Of a stretch of 64,000 nt of DNA, positions 16,422-25,900 are shown piece by piece. This stretch comes from Azorhizobium doebereinerae UFLA1-100 (GTDB lineage: Bacteria; Pseudomonadota; Alphaproteobacteria; Rhizobiales; Xanthobacteraceae). The position numbers and the translations under genes are program-made. Where the stretch lies: NCBI RefSeq assembly GCF_000473085.1, contig NZ_AXBA01000001.1, positions 310,001 to 374,000 of the forward strand, in the 5' to 3' direction. Every line of letters starts with the position of its first letter. The stretch's first letter is position 1. The notes beneath the pieces are model-generated. The model made no database searches and was not told the origin of the DNA. It saw only the letters and a program-made list of their open reading frames with translations.

Positions 16422-19202
16422 ATGGACCGCCTGCGGGGCCGGCCGCGGCTTCCGGCCGTCCTCGGCGTCTGCGCCCTCGCGCTCACGGCGGGCGGGCTGG
16501 CCGCCGCCGGGCTCTCCGCCGTCGCCGCATTCGGCCGCTATGGCGAGGAGCTGGAACGCCAGGCGCTGATGCGGACCGCTGCCGCGGCCGCCGCCACCTT
16601 TCCCGTCGAGACGGTCGCCCAGTTGCAGGGCTCGGACCAGGATGCCGGCACGCTGCCGCTTGAGCGCGTCAACGCCATCCTGCGGCGCCTGCGGGAGGCC
16701 CTGCCGCAGGCGCGTTTCGCCTATCTGATGGGCCTGCGGGGCGGCATGGTGGTGTTCATGGCCGGGGCCGAGCCGGTCGGCTCGCCGGCCTATGCGGCGC
16801 CCGGCTCCACCTATGGCGAGGCCTCGCCGGAGCTGCGCGGCGTGTTCGTCTCCGGCGTCCCCATCGTCGAGGGCCCGGCACGCGACCGATGGGGCGACTG
16901 GGTGTCAGGCCTGGCGCCGCTGAGCGCGGGGCCCGGCGGGCCGGTCATCGCCATCCTCGGCATCGACATCGACGCCGCCATGTGGCGCGGCACGATTGCC
17001 CGCTACCGTCTGTTCGGCGCCCTCATCGTCGGGGGCGCGGCGAGCCTCGTGATGCTGCTGGGCGCGTTCATCTTCGTCCAGTACCGCTTCGCCGCGCGGC
17101 TCGCCGAGGCCAACCGGATCGTCGAGAACAGCTCGACCGTGGTCTACCGCATCCAGGTGGCGCCGACGATGCCGCTCACCTACGTCTCCGACAACATCGG
17201 GCGCTTCGGCTATACGCCGCGCCAGGTGCTCGCGGCGTCCGACCTCTGGCAGCAGCTCCTCCATCCCGACGACCTCAAGGCCAGCATCGCCGACAACGAA
17301 GCCATCTGCCGCGGCGAGAAGGACAGCAGCACCTGGGAGCGGCGGCTGCGCGACGCGGACGGGACCTACCGATGGTGGCGCGGCAAGATCCGCGGCCTGC
17401 GCGACGGCACCGGGCGGGTGGTCGCGCTCGAAGGCGTGCTCGACGAGATCGATGCGCGCAAGCGGGCGCAGGACGCGCTCGAATTCACCAACCTGCTGCT
17501 CAAGACCCAGATGGAGACGTCACCGGACGGCATCGTCGTGGTCGATGAGACGGGACGGATCATCTCCGTCAACCGGCAGTTCTGGGAGATGTGGCGCATC
17601 CCGCCGGTGGCGCCCGGTGACGACAACGGCCCCGTGCTGGCGGCCTTGGCAGCGCGGATGAAGGACCCTCAGGCCTTCATCGCCCGGGTCCTGTATCTGT
17701 TCGAGCACCCCGAGCAGGCGGCCCATGACGAACTGGAGACCACCGACGGGCAGGTGATCGAGCGGCATTCGGCCGGTCTCCACACGGCGGGGAACAGCTA
17801 TCTCGGCCGGGTCTGGTTCTTCCGCGACATCACCGCCCGGCGGCGGGCGGAAGCCCAGATCCGCCACTCCGCGCGCCACGACGGCCTGACCGGCCTCGCC
17901 AACCGGGGCGTGTTCCGCGAGGCGGTCGAGCACGCCATGGCGCAGGCGCGCCGTGGCGGCAAGGGCTTCGCCGTGCTGTATCTCGACCTCGATCATTTCA
18001 AGGACGTCAACGACACGCTGGGCCACCCCGTCGGGGATGCCCTCCTGAAGACCGTCGCGGCGCGCCTGCTGGCCAACGTGCGGGAGGCGGACGTGGTCGC
18101 CCGCTTCGGCGGCGACGAATTCGCCGTCCTCGCGACGGACGTGAGCGAGCCGGCCGACGCGGCCATCCTGGCCGCCAACCTGATCGCCGCCCTGGCCCAG
18201 CCGTTCATCCTCAAGGGCAATGACGTGCGCAGCGGCGCCAGCGTCGGCATCGTGGTCTACGAGGCCGGCGACCTCGATGCCGAGACGCTGCTCTCCCATG
18301 CCGACCTCGCGCTCTATCAGGCGAAGTCCGAAGGGCGCGGCGACTACCGCTTCTTCACCGGCGCCATGGACGCGGACGCGCGCACCCGCGTCAACCTGGC
18401 GGGCGAGCTGCGCCGGGCGATCGCCGACGACGAACTGTTCCTGCTCTATCAGCCGCAGGTGGACCTCAAGAGCGGGCGCATCGCCGGGATGGAAGCCATG
18501 GTGCGCTGGCGCCACCCCACGCGCGGCGTCCTCGGCCCCGAGGTGTTCCTGCCGGTCGCGGAAAGCAGCGGCGTGATCCTGGCCCTGGGGCGCTGGACGA
18601 TGCGGCAGGCATGCCGGCAGGCCAAGGCCTGGCGAGAGGCCGGCATCGACTGCGGCCGGATCGGCATCGGCATCTCGACCATGCAGAGCAAGCGCCCGGC
18701 GGAACTGGAAGAGGACATCGGCGCCACCCTCGCCGAGACCGGCGTGCCGCCCCGCACCCTCGAACTGGAGCTGACCGAGCTCGTCCTGATGGACATGGCG
18801 GCCGGCCACAACGACGCCCTGGTGCGGCTCCGCGAGACCGGCCTGACGCTGGCGATCGACGACTTCGGCACCGGCTATTCCTCGCTGGACTACCTGCGGC
18901 GGCTCCCGGTCGACCGCGTCAAGCTCAGCCCGCGCTTCATCGCCGACATCGCCACGGACACGCGTGCCGCGACCATCGTGCACGCGGCCATGCGGCTGCT
19001 CCAGGCCATCGGCATGGCCATCCTGGCGGAAGGTGTCGAAACCCGCGCGCAACTGGCCCTGCTGGAGGAATGGGGATGCGCGGAGGCGCAGGGCGCCCTT
19101 TTCGCCGAACCGCTCAGGAGCGAGGCGATCACGCCGCTGCTCCAGGCCGCCTCTCCCCCCTGGGCAAGCCCTCCGGCGGGCGGCGGCCCCGAACGCCCCT
19201 GA
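16422..19202 (+). CDS. membrane-anchored PAS-GGDEF-EAL protein; intact cyclase, degenerate EAL
   Basis: A 926-residue c-di-GMP protein from the ATG at 16422 (MDRLRGRPRLPAVLGVCALA); an earlier in-frame GTG at 16257 adds a non-hydrophobic leader. Two transmembrane helices (about residues 13-35 and 195-220) flank a periplasmic sensor. Two PAS domains follow, then GGDEF (DLDHFKDVNDTLGHPVGD; GGDEF at 563-567 with the RxxD inhibitory site READ). The EAL half keeps Glu691, ELELTEL, IDDFGTGYSSLDYL and AEGVET, but reads EAM instead of EAL. The metal-ligand Asn of the usual NLS motif is Gly (about residue 750). It is therefore probably a cyclase whose EAL domain is a poor enzyme or a binding module. 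Confidence 0.9.
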   Translation: MDRLRGRPRLPAVLGVCALALTAGGLAAAGLSAVAAFGRYGEELERQALMRTAAAAAATFPVETVAQLQGSDQDAGTLPLERVNAILRRLREALPQARFAYLMGLRGGMVVFMAGAEPVGSPAYAAPGSTYGEASPELRGVFVSGVPIVEGPARDRWGDWVSGLAPLSAGPGGPVIAILGIDIDAAMWRGTIARYRLFGALIVGGAASLVMLLGAFIFVQYRFAARLAEANRIVENSSTVVYRIQVAPTMPLTYVSDNIGRFGYTPRQVLAASDLWQQLLHPDDLKASIADNEAICRGEKDSSTWERRLRDADGTYRWWRGKIRGLRDGTGRVVALEGVLDEIDARKRAQDALEFTNLLLKTQMETSPDGIVVVDETGRIISVNRQFWEMWRIPPVAPGDDNGPVLAALAARMKDPQAFIARVLYLFEHPEQAAHDELETTDGQVIERHSAGLHTAGNSYLGRVWFFRDITARRRAEAQIRHSARHDGLTGLANRGVFREAVEHAMAQARRGGKGFAVLYLDLDHFKDVNDTLGHPVGDALLKTVAARLLANVREADVVARFGGDEFAVLATDVSEPADAAILAANLIAALAQPFILKGNDVRSGASVGIVVYEAGDLDAETLLSHADLALYQAKSEGRGDYRFFTGAMDADARTRVNLAGELRRAIADDELFLLYQPQVDLKSGRIAGMEAMVRWRHPTRGVLGPEVFLPVAESSGVILALGRWTMRQACRQAKAWREAGIDCGRIGIGISTMQSKRPAELEEDIGATLAETGVPPRTLELELTELVLMDMAAGHNDALVRLRETGLTLAIDDFGTGYSSLDYLRRLPVDRVKLSPRFIADIATDTRAATIVHAAMRLLQAIGMAILAEGVETRAQLALLEEWGCAEAQGALFAEPLRSEAITPLLQAASPPWASPPAGGGPERP

Positions 19203-19232
19203 TCCGAACGCGTGCCCGCCCCGCGCCGGCGC

Positions 19233-20324
19233 TCAGCCGGACAAATGCCGCAGCGGCGTGCGCACCGTGATGACCAGCCCTTCGGGACGCCAATCGCGCG
19301 TGGCGGTCCCGCGCAGCGCCTGCGCGATGGTCAGGCGCTCCAACTGGCTCCCGAACCCCGGCCGATCGATGGACGACGGCGGCGGCGGGCCGCCGGTCTC
19401 GGTCCAGACCAGGACATGGTCTTCCCCGTCCACCGCGCTGTCCACCCGCAGCCGGCCCTCGGCGACCGACAGCGCCCCGTACTTGGCGGAATTGGTGGCG
19501 AATTCGTTCAGCGCCAGCGCCAGGGAGGCCAGAGCGGGCGCGCGGATGGGAAAGTCCGCCCCGAGGACGTGGGTGCGCGGCGCGTCGGCGTCATTGTGCG
19601 GCGTGAGAATGGCGCCGAGCAGCGAGAACAGCGTCGTCGTCCGCTCCCGCTCCAGGCCGCCGGCCATGTCGGGCAAGGTGAAATCATGCGCCCGCGCGAG
19701 GGCCGACAGCCGCTGCCGCAGGCTGGCCGCCAGATCGGCGGCGCCGGTGGCGGAGCGTTCGCTGAGGCTGATCAGCGCCGACGTCACGGTGAACAGGTTC
19801 TTGATGCGGTGGTTCATCTCCCGCAGCAGCAGCAGTTGCCGCTCGTGCTGCCGCTTGCGCTCGGAGATGTCGCGCGCGATCTTCGAGGCGCCGGTGATCA
19901 CGCCGTCCCTATTGCGCACCGGCGAGACGGTCAGCGAGATGTCCACCAGGCTGCCGTCCTTGCGCCGGCGCACCGTCTCGAAGTGATCGACCCGTTCGCC
20001 CCGGCGGATCTTCTCCAGGATCAAGCTTTCCTCGCTGCGCCGGTCTTCCGGGATGAGGATGAGAATGGGCCGGCCAAGCATCTCCTCGGCCGAAAAGCCG
20101 AACAGACGCTCCGCGCCGGAATTCCAGCTGGTGACGATGCCTTCGAGCGTCTTGCTCAGGATGGCGTCGTCCGAATTCTCAACGATCGCCGCCAGCCAAG
20201 CTTTAGCATCCAGCTCAGCCTGCCCCGGCATGATGTCGTCCGTACCACCAAGCGGCATGACTTGCGTATCACTCCCAGGTTCCGAAGCGTCGCAGGAACG
20301 ACCTTCGGATTGGAGCCGTTTCAT
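19233..20324 (-). CDS. PAS-HWE family sensor histidine kinase
   Basis: A 363-residue soluble kinase. A PAS/PAC domain at about residues 40-160 (LAAIVENSDDAILSKTLEGI, FGFSAEEMLGRPILILIP) is followed by an HWE-type dimerisation and phosphoacceptor region with the phospho-His at about 172 (REMNHRIKNLF), an N-box ALNEFATNSAKYGAL and the diagnostic W-x-E (VWTETGGP). HWE kinases are typical of alphaproteobacteria and often belong to the general stress response or respond to light. No chromophore motif (GRNCRFLQ) is present, so it is not a classical LOV protein. No response regulator is adjacent. It is divergent from the phosphodiesterase gene, 224 bases away. Confidence 0.9.
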   Translation of the reverse strand: MKRLQSEGRSCDASEPGSDTQVMPLGGTDDIMPGQAELDAKAWLAAIVENSDDAILSKTLEGIVTSWNSGAERLFGFSAEEMLGRPILILIPEDRRSEESLILEKIRRGERVDHFETVRRRKDGSLVDISLTVSPVRNRDGVITGASKIARDISERKRQHERQLLLLREMNHRIKNLFTVTSALISLSERSATGAADLAASLRQRLSALARAHDFTLPDMAGGLERERTTTLFSLLGAILTPHNDADAPRTHVLGADFPIRAPALASLALALNEFATNSAKYGALSVAEGRLRVDSAVDGEDHVLVWTETGGPPPPSSIDRPGFGSQLERLTIAQALRGTATRDWRPEGLVITVRTPLRHLSG

Positions 20325-20548
20325 CGCAAAACGTCCTCCGAGGCAATGAACCCAGGTTCATGAATGACTGCATGGCGGCATATGCTACCAGAGCAATAGG
20401 CCGGCGGGTAGATATCTAAACTTCGCTCGTCTCGTCCATCCCCGCCCCGCCCCGGCGGCGGCGATCCGCACGCGGCGTGCCGCGCGGGCTTCAAATATAG
20501 GCACCAACTCGGCTAGGCTGCGGGCAGGACCGCCGGAGGTGCTGACCC

Positions 20549-22882
20549 ATGGGCTCCGCGTACTGGCTGATGATCGACGGGGTCATGCGGGCCGCCGTCG
20601 TCGTCGCCATCCTGGTCAGCTTTGCACTGGCGCTGCCGCCGCGCCTCACCCAGCCGGGCACGCGGGCGCGGGAGATCGCCTATGGCGCGGTGCTGGGGCT
20701 GATCTCCACCGCCGCCATGATCATCCCGATCGAGACCGAGGCGGGGCATCTGGTCGATTTGCGGACCGTGCCGCTCATTCTGGCGGCGCCGATCCTCGGG
20801 CTGGTGGCGGGATGCACCGCAAGCATCATCGCCGCCGCCGGCCAGGTCCTGCTGTGGAACGCCCAGCACCTGGAGGGCTTCTATTCGATGCTCGTGGCGT
20901 CCGCCCTGGGGCTCGCCATCGCGCTGATGATGGGCTGGCGGCTCTCCGGCCCCTCCCACACGCGGATCGCGGCCCGGCCGGTTCACCTCCTCTGGGTCGC
21001 GCTCGCCTCCCCCTTCGCCGTTCTCCTGCCTGAAGTGCATTGGACGGCGGGCGAAGGGCTCATCCACCCGGGCTATGAGAAGATCTGGCTGCCGCACCTG
21101 CTGCTGGTGCCCCTTTCGACCATCGCCATCGGGGCGATCCTGATCACCTTTCTGTCGCGGCGGCGGCTGCTGGCCTCGCTTCAGGAGGCGAACGAACAGA
21201 TCGCCGCCATCGCCACCAACATCCCCGGCGTTCTCTATCGCCGGGCGGTGGGTCCCCATGGCGAACTGATCTTCCGATATGTCAACGAGCAGTCCTCGGA
21301 CATCTTCGGCCTCCCGCCGGAGACCATCATCCAGGACGCCTCCACTTTCCTGGAGCGCATCCACCCGGACGACCGGGCCCGGGTGCACAGGGCCCTGACC
21401 GAGGCCGCCCAAGGCACGCCCCCGCCGGTCTTCAGCGAATACAGGTTCGTCCGGCCGGATGGCCAGATCCGCTGGATCCAGGGCCGCTCCCAGGTCAACC
21501 AGGCCGCGTCCCTGCTCGCCGGGGAGACCATCGCCGACGGCATCGCCTTCGATGCGACGGCGCAGAAGGAAGCCGAGCTGGCGGCCGAGGCCGCCACCCG
21601 GAAGGCGCAATGGGCCGGGTCCCATGATTTCCTGACCGCCCTGCCCTATTGGCCGGCGCTGGCCGAGCGCATCGCCGCGTGCGCGGCCGCGCCCACGCCG
21701 GGCACCGCTTTGCTCGCTTTGACCGACCTGCGCGACAGCAATCTGGTGAACGAACTCTTCGGCATCAGCGCGGGAGACGAGCGCCTCGTGGAAGCCGCGC
21801 GCCGGCTGTCGGCCGCGGCCCCGCCGGGCAGCGTGGTAGCCCGGCTGGGCGGGGACGAGTTCGCCATCTTCATCGAGCATCCCGGCCCGGACGCCGCAGC
21901 GGCGATCGCGGGCATCGCCGATGCGCTCCGCGCGCCGTTCCTGATCTCCGGGCAATCGGTGCCGATGAGCGCGGATTTCGGCTATGTGCTCACCCGCCCC
22001 GGCCTGACCGATGCCGCCGAGTTGCGCAAGCTGGCCGGCATCGCCTTGCAGACGGCGGGAGGCGCCCCGGAAGCGGCCATCGTCGCCTTCACCAGCCGGA
22101 TGGAGGCCGAGCGCAACGGCCAGCGCATCTTCGACGCGGCGCTGGCCGAGGCCATCGACCAGGGCGCGCTGACCATCTGGGCCCAGCCCATCGCCGCGAC
22201 GGCGGACATGCGGCTGCTGGGGCGCGAGGCCCTGGTCCGCTGGGACCGGGCCGGCCACGGCCCGGTGCCGCCCGACCTCTTCGTGGCGCGGGCGGAAGCC
22301 ATCGGCCTGTGGCCGAAGCTGGACGCCCTGGTGCTCAAGGCCGCCTGCGGGCAGGCCGCCGCCTGGCCCGCCGACACCTGGGTCTCGGTCAATCTCTCGC
22401 CCGGCTGGTTCATCCTGGGAACGGTGATCCCGCTGGTGGAGGACGCCTTGCGCGAGACCGGCCTGCCCCCGCGCCGCCTGTGCATCGAGATCACCGAGCG
22501 GGTCTTCATCGAGGACAGCCGCGCCGCCCGGGACATGGTCAACGGGCTGAACCGCCTGGGCGTCTCCGTCGCCATCGACGACTTCGGCTCGGCGTTCTCC
22601 TCGCTGAACTACATCCAGATGCTGCCGATCCAGAAGCTCAAGATCGACAAGAGCTTCATCGACAACCTCATGACCAGCCGCAAGTCCAGGGCCATCGTGC
22701 GCAGCGTCATCCAATTGTGCGCGGAGATCGGCCTTGAGGTGGTGGCCGAGGGCGTGGAGACGCAGGCGCAGATGGACTGGCTGCGCGACCACCATTGCTC
22801 CGCCGTGCAGGGCTATCTGACCGGCCGGCCGCAGCCGATCGAAGCCGCCGGCGCCCCGGCCGGCGCCGCCACCCCCTCTTGA
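20549..22882 (+). CDS. membrane PAS-GGDEF-EAL protein; degenerate GGDEF, intact c-di-GMP phosphodiesterase
   Basis: A 777-residue protein with an N-terminal multi-helix membrane region of the 5TMR/LYT kind (about residues 1-205), a PAS domain at about 210-335 (ANIPGVLYRRA to IRWIQGRSQ), then GGDEF and EAL domains. GGDEF at 434-438 is written correctly, but the upstream substrate motifs have decayed (LTDLRDSNLVNELFGISAGD instead of DxDxFKxxND, LPYWP instead of LPNR) and there is no RxxD site. The EAL half has every catalytic element: EAL (Glu560), SVNLSPGW, IEITERVF, IDDFGSAFSS, KLKIDKSF, AEGVET and QGY. It is probably a phosphodiesterase with a regulatory GGDEF domain. It ends 22 bases from the convergent tcA stop. 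Confidence 0.9.
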   Translation: MGSAYWLMIDGVMRAAVVVAILVSFALALPPRLTQPGTRAREIAYGAVLGLISTAAMIIPIETEAGHLVDLRTVPLILAAPILGLVAGCTASIIAAAGQVLLWNAQHLEGFYSMLVASALGLAIALMMGWRLSGPSHTRIAARPVHLLWVALASPFAVLLPEVHWTAGEGLIHPGYEKIWLPHLLLVPLSTIAIGAILITFLSRRRLLASLQEANEQIAAIATNIPGVLYRRAVGPHGELIFRYVNEQSSDIFGLPPETIIQDASTFLERIHPDDRARVHRALTEAAQGTPPPVFSEYRFVRPDGQIRWIQGRSQVNQAASLLAGETIADGIAFDATAQKEAELAAEAATRKAQWAGSHDFLTALPYWPALAERIAACAAAPTPGTALLALTDLRDSNLVNELFGISAGDERLVEAARRLSAAAPPGSVVARLGGDEFAIFIEHPGPDAAAAIAGIADALRAPFLISGQSVPMSADFGYVLTRPGLTDAAELRKLAGIALQTAGGAPEAAIVAFTSRMEAERNGQRIFDAALAEAIDQGALTIWAQPIAATADMRLLGREALVRWDRAGHGPVPPDLFVARAEAIGLWPKLDALVLKAACGQAAAWPADTWVSVNLSPGWFILGTVIPLVEDALRETGLPPRRLCIEITERVFIEDSRAARDMVNGLNRLGVSVAIDDFGSAFSSLNYIQMLPIQKLKIDKSFIDNLMTSRKSRAIVRSVIQLCAEIGLEVVAEGVETQAQMDWLRDHHCSAVQGYLTGRPQPIEAAGAPAGAATPS

Positions 22883-22884
22883 CC

Positions 22885-22900
22885 GCCCCGCCGGCGGGGC
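22885..22900. terminator. GC palindrome between convergent stop codons
   Basis: GCCCCGCCGGCGGGGC is a perfect 16-base palindrome filling the gap between the phosphodiesterase stop (22882) and the tcA stop (22905). It could act as a bidirectional transcript end, but no T run accompanies it on either strand. Confidence 0.35.
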
Positions 22901-22904
22901 CGCC

Positions 22905-25900
22905 TCACAGCGTGACCTCCACATAGAGCGCCACGTCCAGCAGCTTCATCGGGTCGCCTGCGGCGGGATCGCCGCCGGCCGGGGCCAGATCGCCCGATGC
23001 GGACAGCGCCAGCGTGTGCTTGCCGAGAAGCCCTGCGCCGAGCGCCGCCTGCACGTTGGCCGTGCGCCAGCCGGGGAATTCCGGCGTGGCGGCAAAGGCG
23101 TTGAACGGCTTGGTGTCGAGCGTGACCGACGCGCCGGCCCCGGTGGCCCCGCCGCCGGTGCGGATCATCAGCAGGGCGCGCGAGAGGGTGAGCGCGCGGC
23201 CCTTGAGGAAGAAGGGCAGCGAACGCTCGTCCAGCTCGAACGCCAGCGGCGTGCCCGGCGGCGAATTGAGCAGGCGCTGGAAGGTGGAGGAGAAGTCCTG
23301 CCTGAGGCTGAACACCCGCGCCATGGGCGTGTCGGTCAGCGCCTTGGCGATGGAGCCTTCCAGGGCGGCATTGCTGTCCTCCACCTTGGCCCGCAGCACG
23401 CCGTCGGTCAGCGCCGAATAGCTGATGTGCATCAGCACGTCGGTGATGGTGGCATAGTCGAACGGCCGGAAAGTCCTCGGCAGGGTCAGGGTCCAGACGC
23501 TCGCCGCGCCGGCGCCCTCGAACGGCATGTAGCGCTCGTCGCGGAAGCTGAAGTCGAACACCCCCGCATCGTTCTGCGCCGTGCTGGTGGCGACGGTGCC
23601 CACGTGGCGCAGCGGCACCTCGACAAGATCGGCCGCCGCCGTGCCCGGGCTCTTGCGCAGGAACGACTGCTTGAGCGTCAGTTCGGCCGAGATATTGGTG
23701 TAGGGCCCGGTGACGCAAGGGATGGTGATCCGCGCCGCCTTGATCTTGCGCCGGTACTGGCCGGGGTAGAACAGGTCGAAGGCCACCTCCGGAAGGACGA
23801 TCTCGCAGGTTCCGGTCTCCCGCAGCGTGAGCAATTCGGCGGGATCGAGCTGCATCAGCGAGAAGGTCTGGTCCACTTCCAGCGTGCGGTAGTTGGTCTC
23901 GATGAAGCGCCGCTCCATCTCCAGCAGGTCGCTGGTCAGCCGCTCGCCGGCGAGCAGCCCGGCCTGGCTGGCGTCCCAATAGGTGGCGTCGAGCAGCGGC
24001 GTCGCCTCGTCGTCGCGTTCGAAGCGATAGGCGCGCTCGGCCAGCCGGGCCATGGCATGAGCCGAGTTGAAGCTCTGCCGATAAAGCCGCTGAAGGGTCG
24101 CGGACAGCCAGTTGTAGAGGCCGAGGTTGCTGAACTTGGTGACGAAGAACTCGATCACCTCCTCCTGGTCCTCGATATTCTTCTGGTGCAGCTCGATGCC
24201 GCGCTGGGCGATGTCGACCCGGATCTTCGCCGCCGACAATTGCTTGTCGATCTGCTTGATCTCGTGGTTGGCCAGGTCCACCTGGTGGTCCCAGCCCTCG
24301 CGGCGGCGCTCGAAGCTCGCCTCCAGCCCCATGGAGGCGGACACCATGTCCAGCAGCTTGGCGGTGTCGCTGAAGCACATGCTCCAGCCCTTGAAGCTGT
24401 TGTTCAGCTCCTGCCCGCCATACTTCATGGCGAAGGGCGAGCCGATCTGCGGGATCAGGCCGAGCACGCCCGCCGTGCCGCCGAACAGCGCCCCGAGGGT
24501 GTAGAAGCCCAGGCCCGTGTGCTTGGTGACCTGCTGCGCCCGCTCCCAGCCGTTGAGGTCGCTGTCGAGCAGGCCGGCATAGTAGTCGCGCTTGTATTCC
24601 GCCGCCTGCTTCTGGCGCTCGATCTGCGCCACCTGCTCCTCGGCGACGCGCAGCTCCCATTCGCGCAGGCGGGTGTTCAGCTTGGTCATGTTGAGCGCCT
24701 GCGTATTGCGCAGCCGCGTCAATTCCTCCATGTCGCGCTTCTCCAGCGCGGCCATCAGCTGGGCGCCGAAGCCCTGCACGGTGCCGGCATATTGCTTGGC
24801 CTTCTCGATCAGATAGGCGAAGCGATAGGGCGGCAGGTTGCCGCTGGAGGCGCCCAGCACGTCCTCGATCGAGAGCCCCTGCGCCCTGGCCCGCACCAGC
24901 AGGCGCGGATCGATCTCGGGCGCGAACAGCGACAGGTCGCGCCGCGCGCCGGTGATGTCGAGGCAGTTGCGGATCTTGTAGAGCCGGTCCTCCACCCGGT
25001 CCCACAGCGCCGCCAGGTCCTTGTTCTCGGGAATGCAGAACACCGGCCCCATCTGGCGCACGATGGACCAGCCGAAGCGGCCGGTGCGGCGGAAGTCGTC
25101 GATGAGGATGGAATCGTTGACCGACATGGGCCGCGCGCGGCCATTGACCACGGTCCAGCTGCCCGGCCGCGTCCGCTTCCAGTCCACCGGGCGGGAGATG
25201 GCCGCATTGTCGTCGATGGCCACCGAGGTCCGCCTGTTCTCGATCAGCGCCGCGCGCTCGAAGCGGGTGGGCGCCACCTCGGCATAGACGGCGGAGACGC
25301 CCGCGCGGACCGCCTCGGGGGCCTCGCTCGCGGCCATCACGGCGATGTCGCGCTCCTTGGCGTGGATCGACAGCGCCTCGGTCTCGATCGGCCGGCCGCC
25401 CTCCACCTCCTCGCGCCGCATGGTCCGGGCGGAGGCCCGCACCTCCACCGGCGGCGGGTCGCCGGCGCGGGCATAGATGGAGGCGGCCCTGACCGCCGCG
25501 CGCACCTGCACCGCGCCATCCTTGCGCACATAGTCCAGATAGGACCTGGCCCGCGTCGCATCCTTGAAGCGGGCGAACTTGCGCGCCTTGGGGGCGATCC
25601 AGAGGATCGATTCCGCCTCCAGCAGGAATTCCGAGCCGCGGTCGATGGTCGGGCGGATGTGCGCATAGGTCTTGGGGGTGACAGTCCCCTCGCCGCAATC
25701 GCCGGCCTTCACCGGGCGGCGGCCGAGGATCTCCTGCGCCATCACATAGAGCACGATCGCCTCGTTGACGGATTCCATCGTGAACTGCGTGAACAGGCTG
25801 TCGCCCCAGTCCAGCAGGTTGGCGACATATTTCATCACCACGGCCTTCTGATAGGCCGAGATGCGCAGCCGCGCGATGGCGTGCGGGTTGAACGGATCCT

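Noticed and set aside
19233-20324. LOV-type blue-light kinase
   Set aside because: The PAS domain lacks the flavin-binding GRNCRFLQ-type Cys motif, so only a generic PAS-HWE kinase is supported.
20513-22924. 803-residue minus-strand ORF opposite the phosphodiesterase
   Set aside because: The plus strand encodes intact PAS, GGDEF and EAL motifs; the antisense frame has none.
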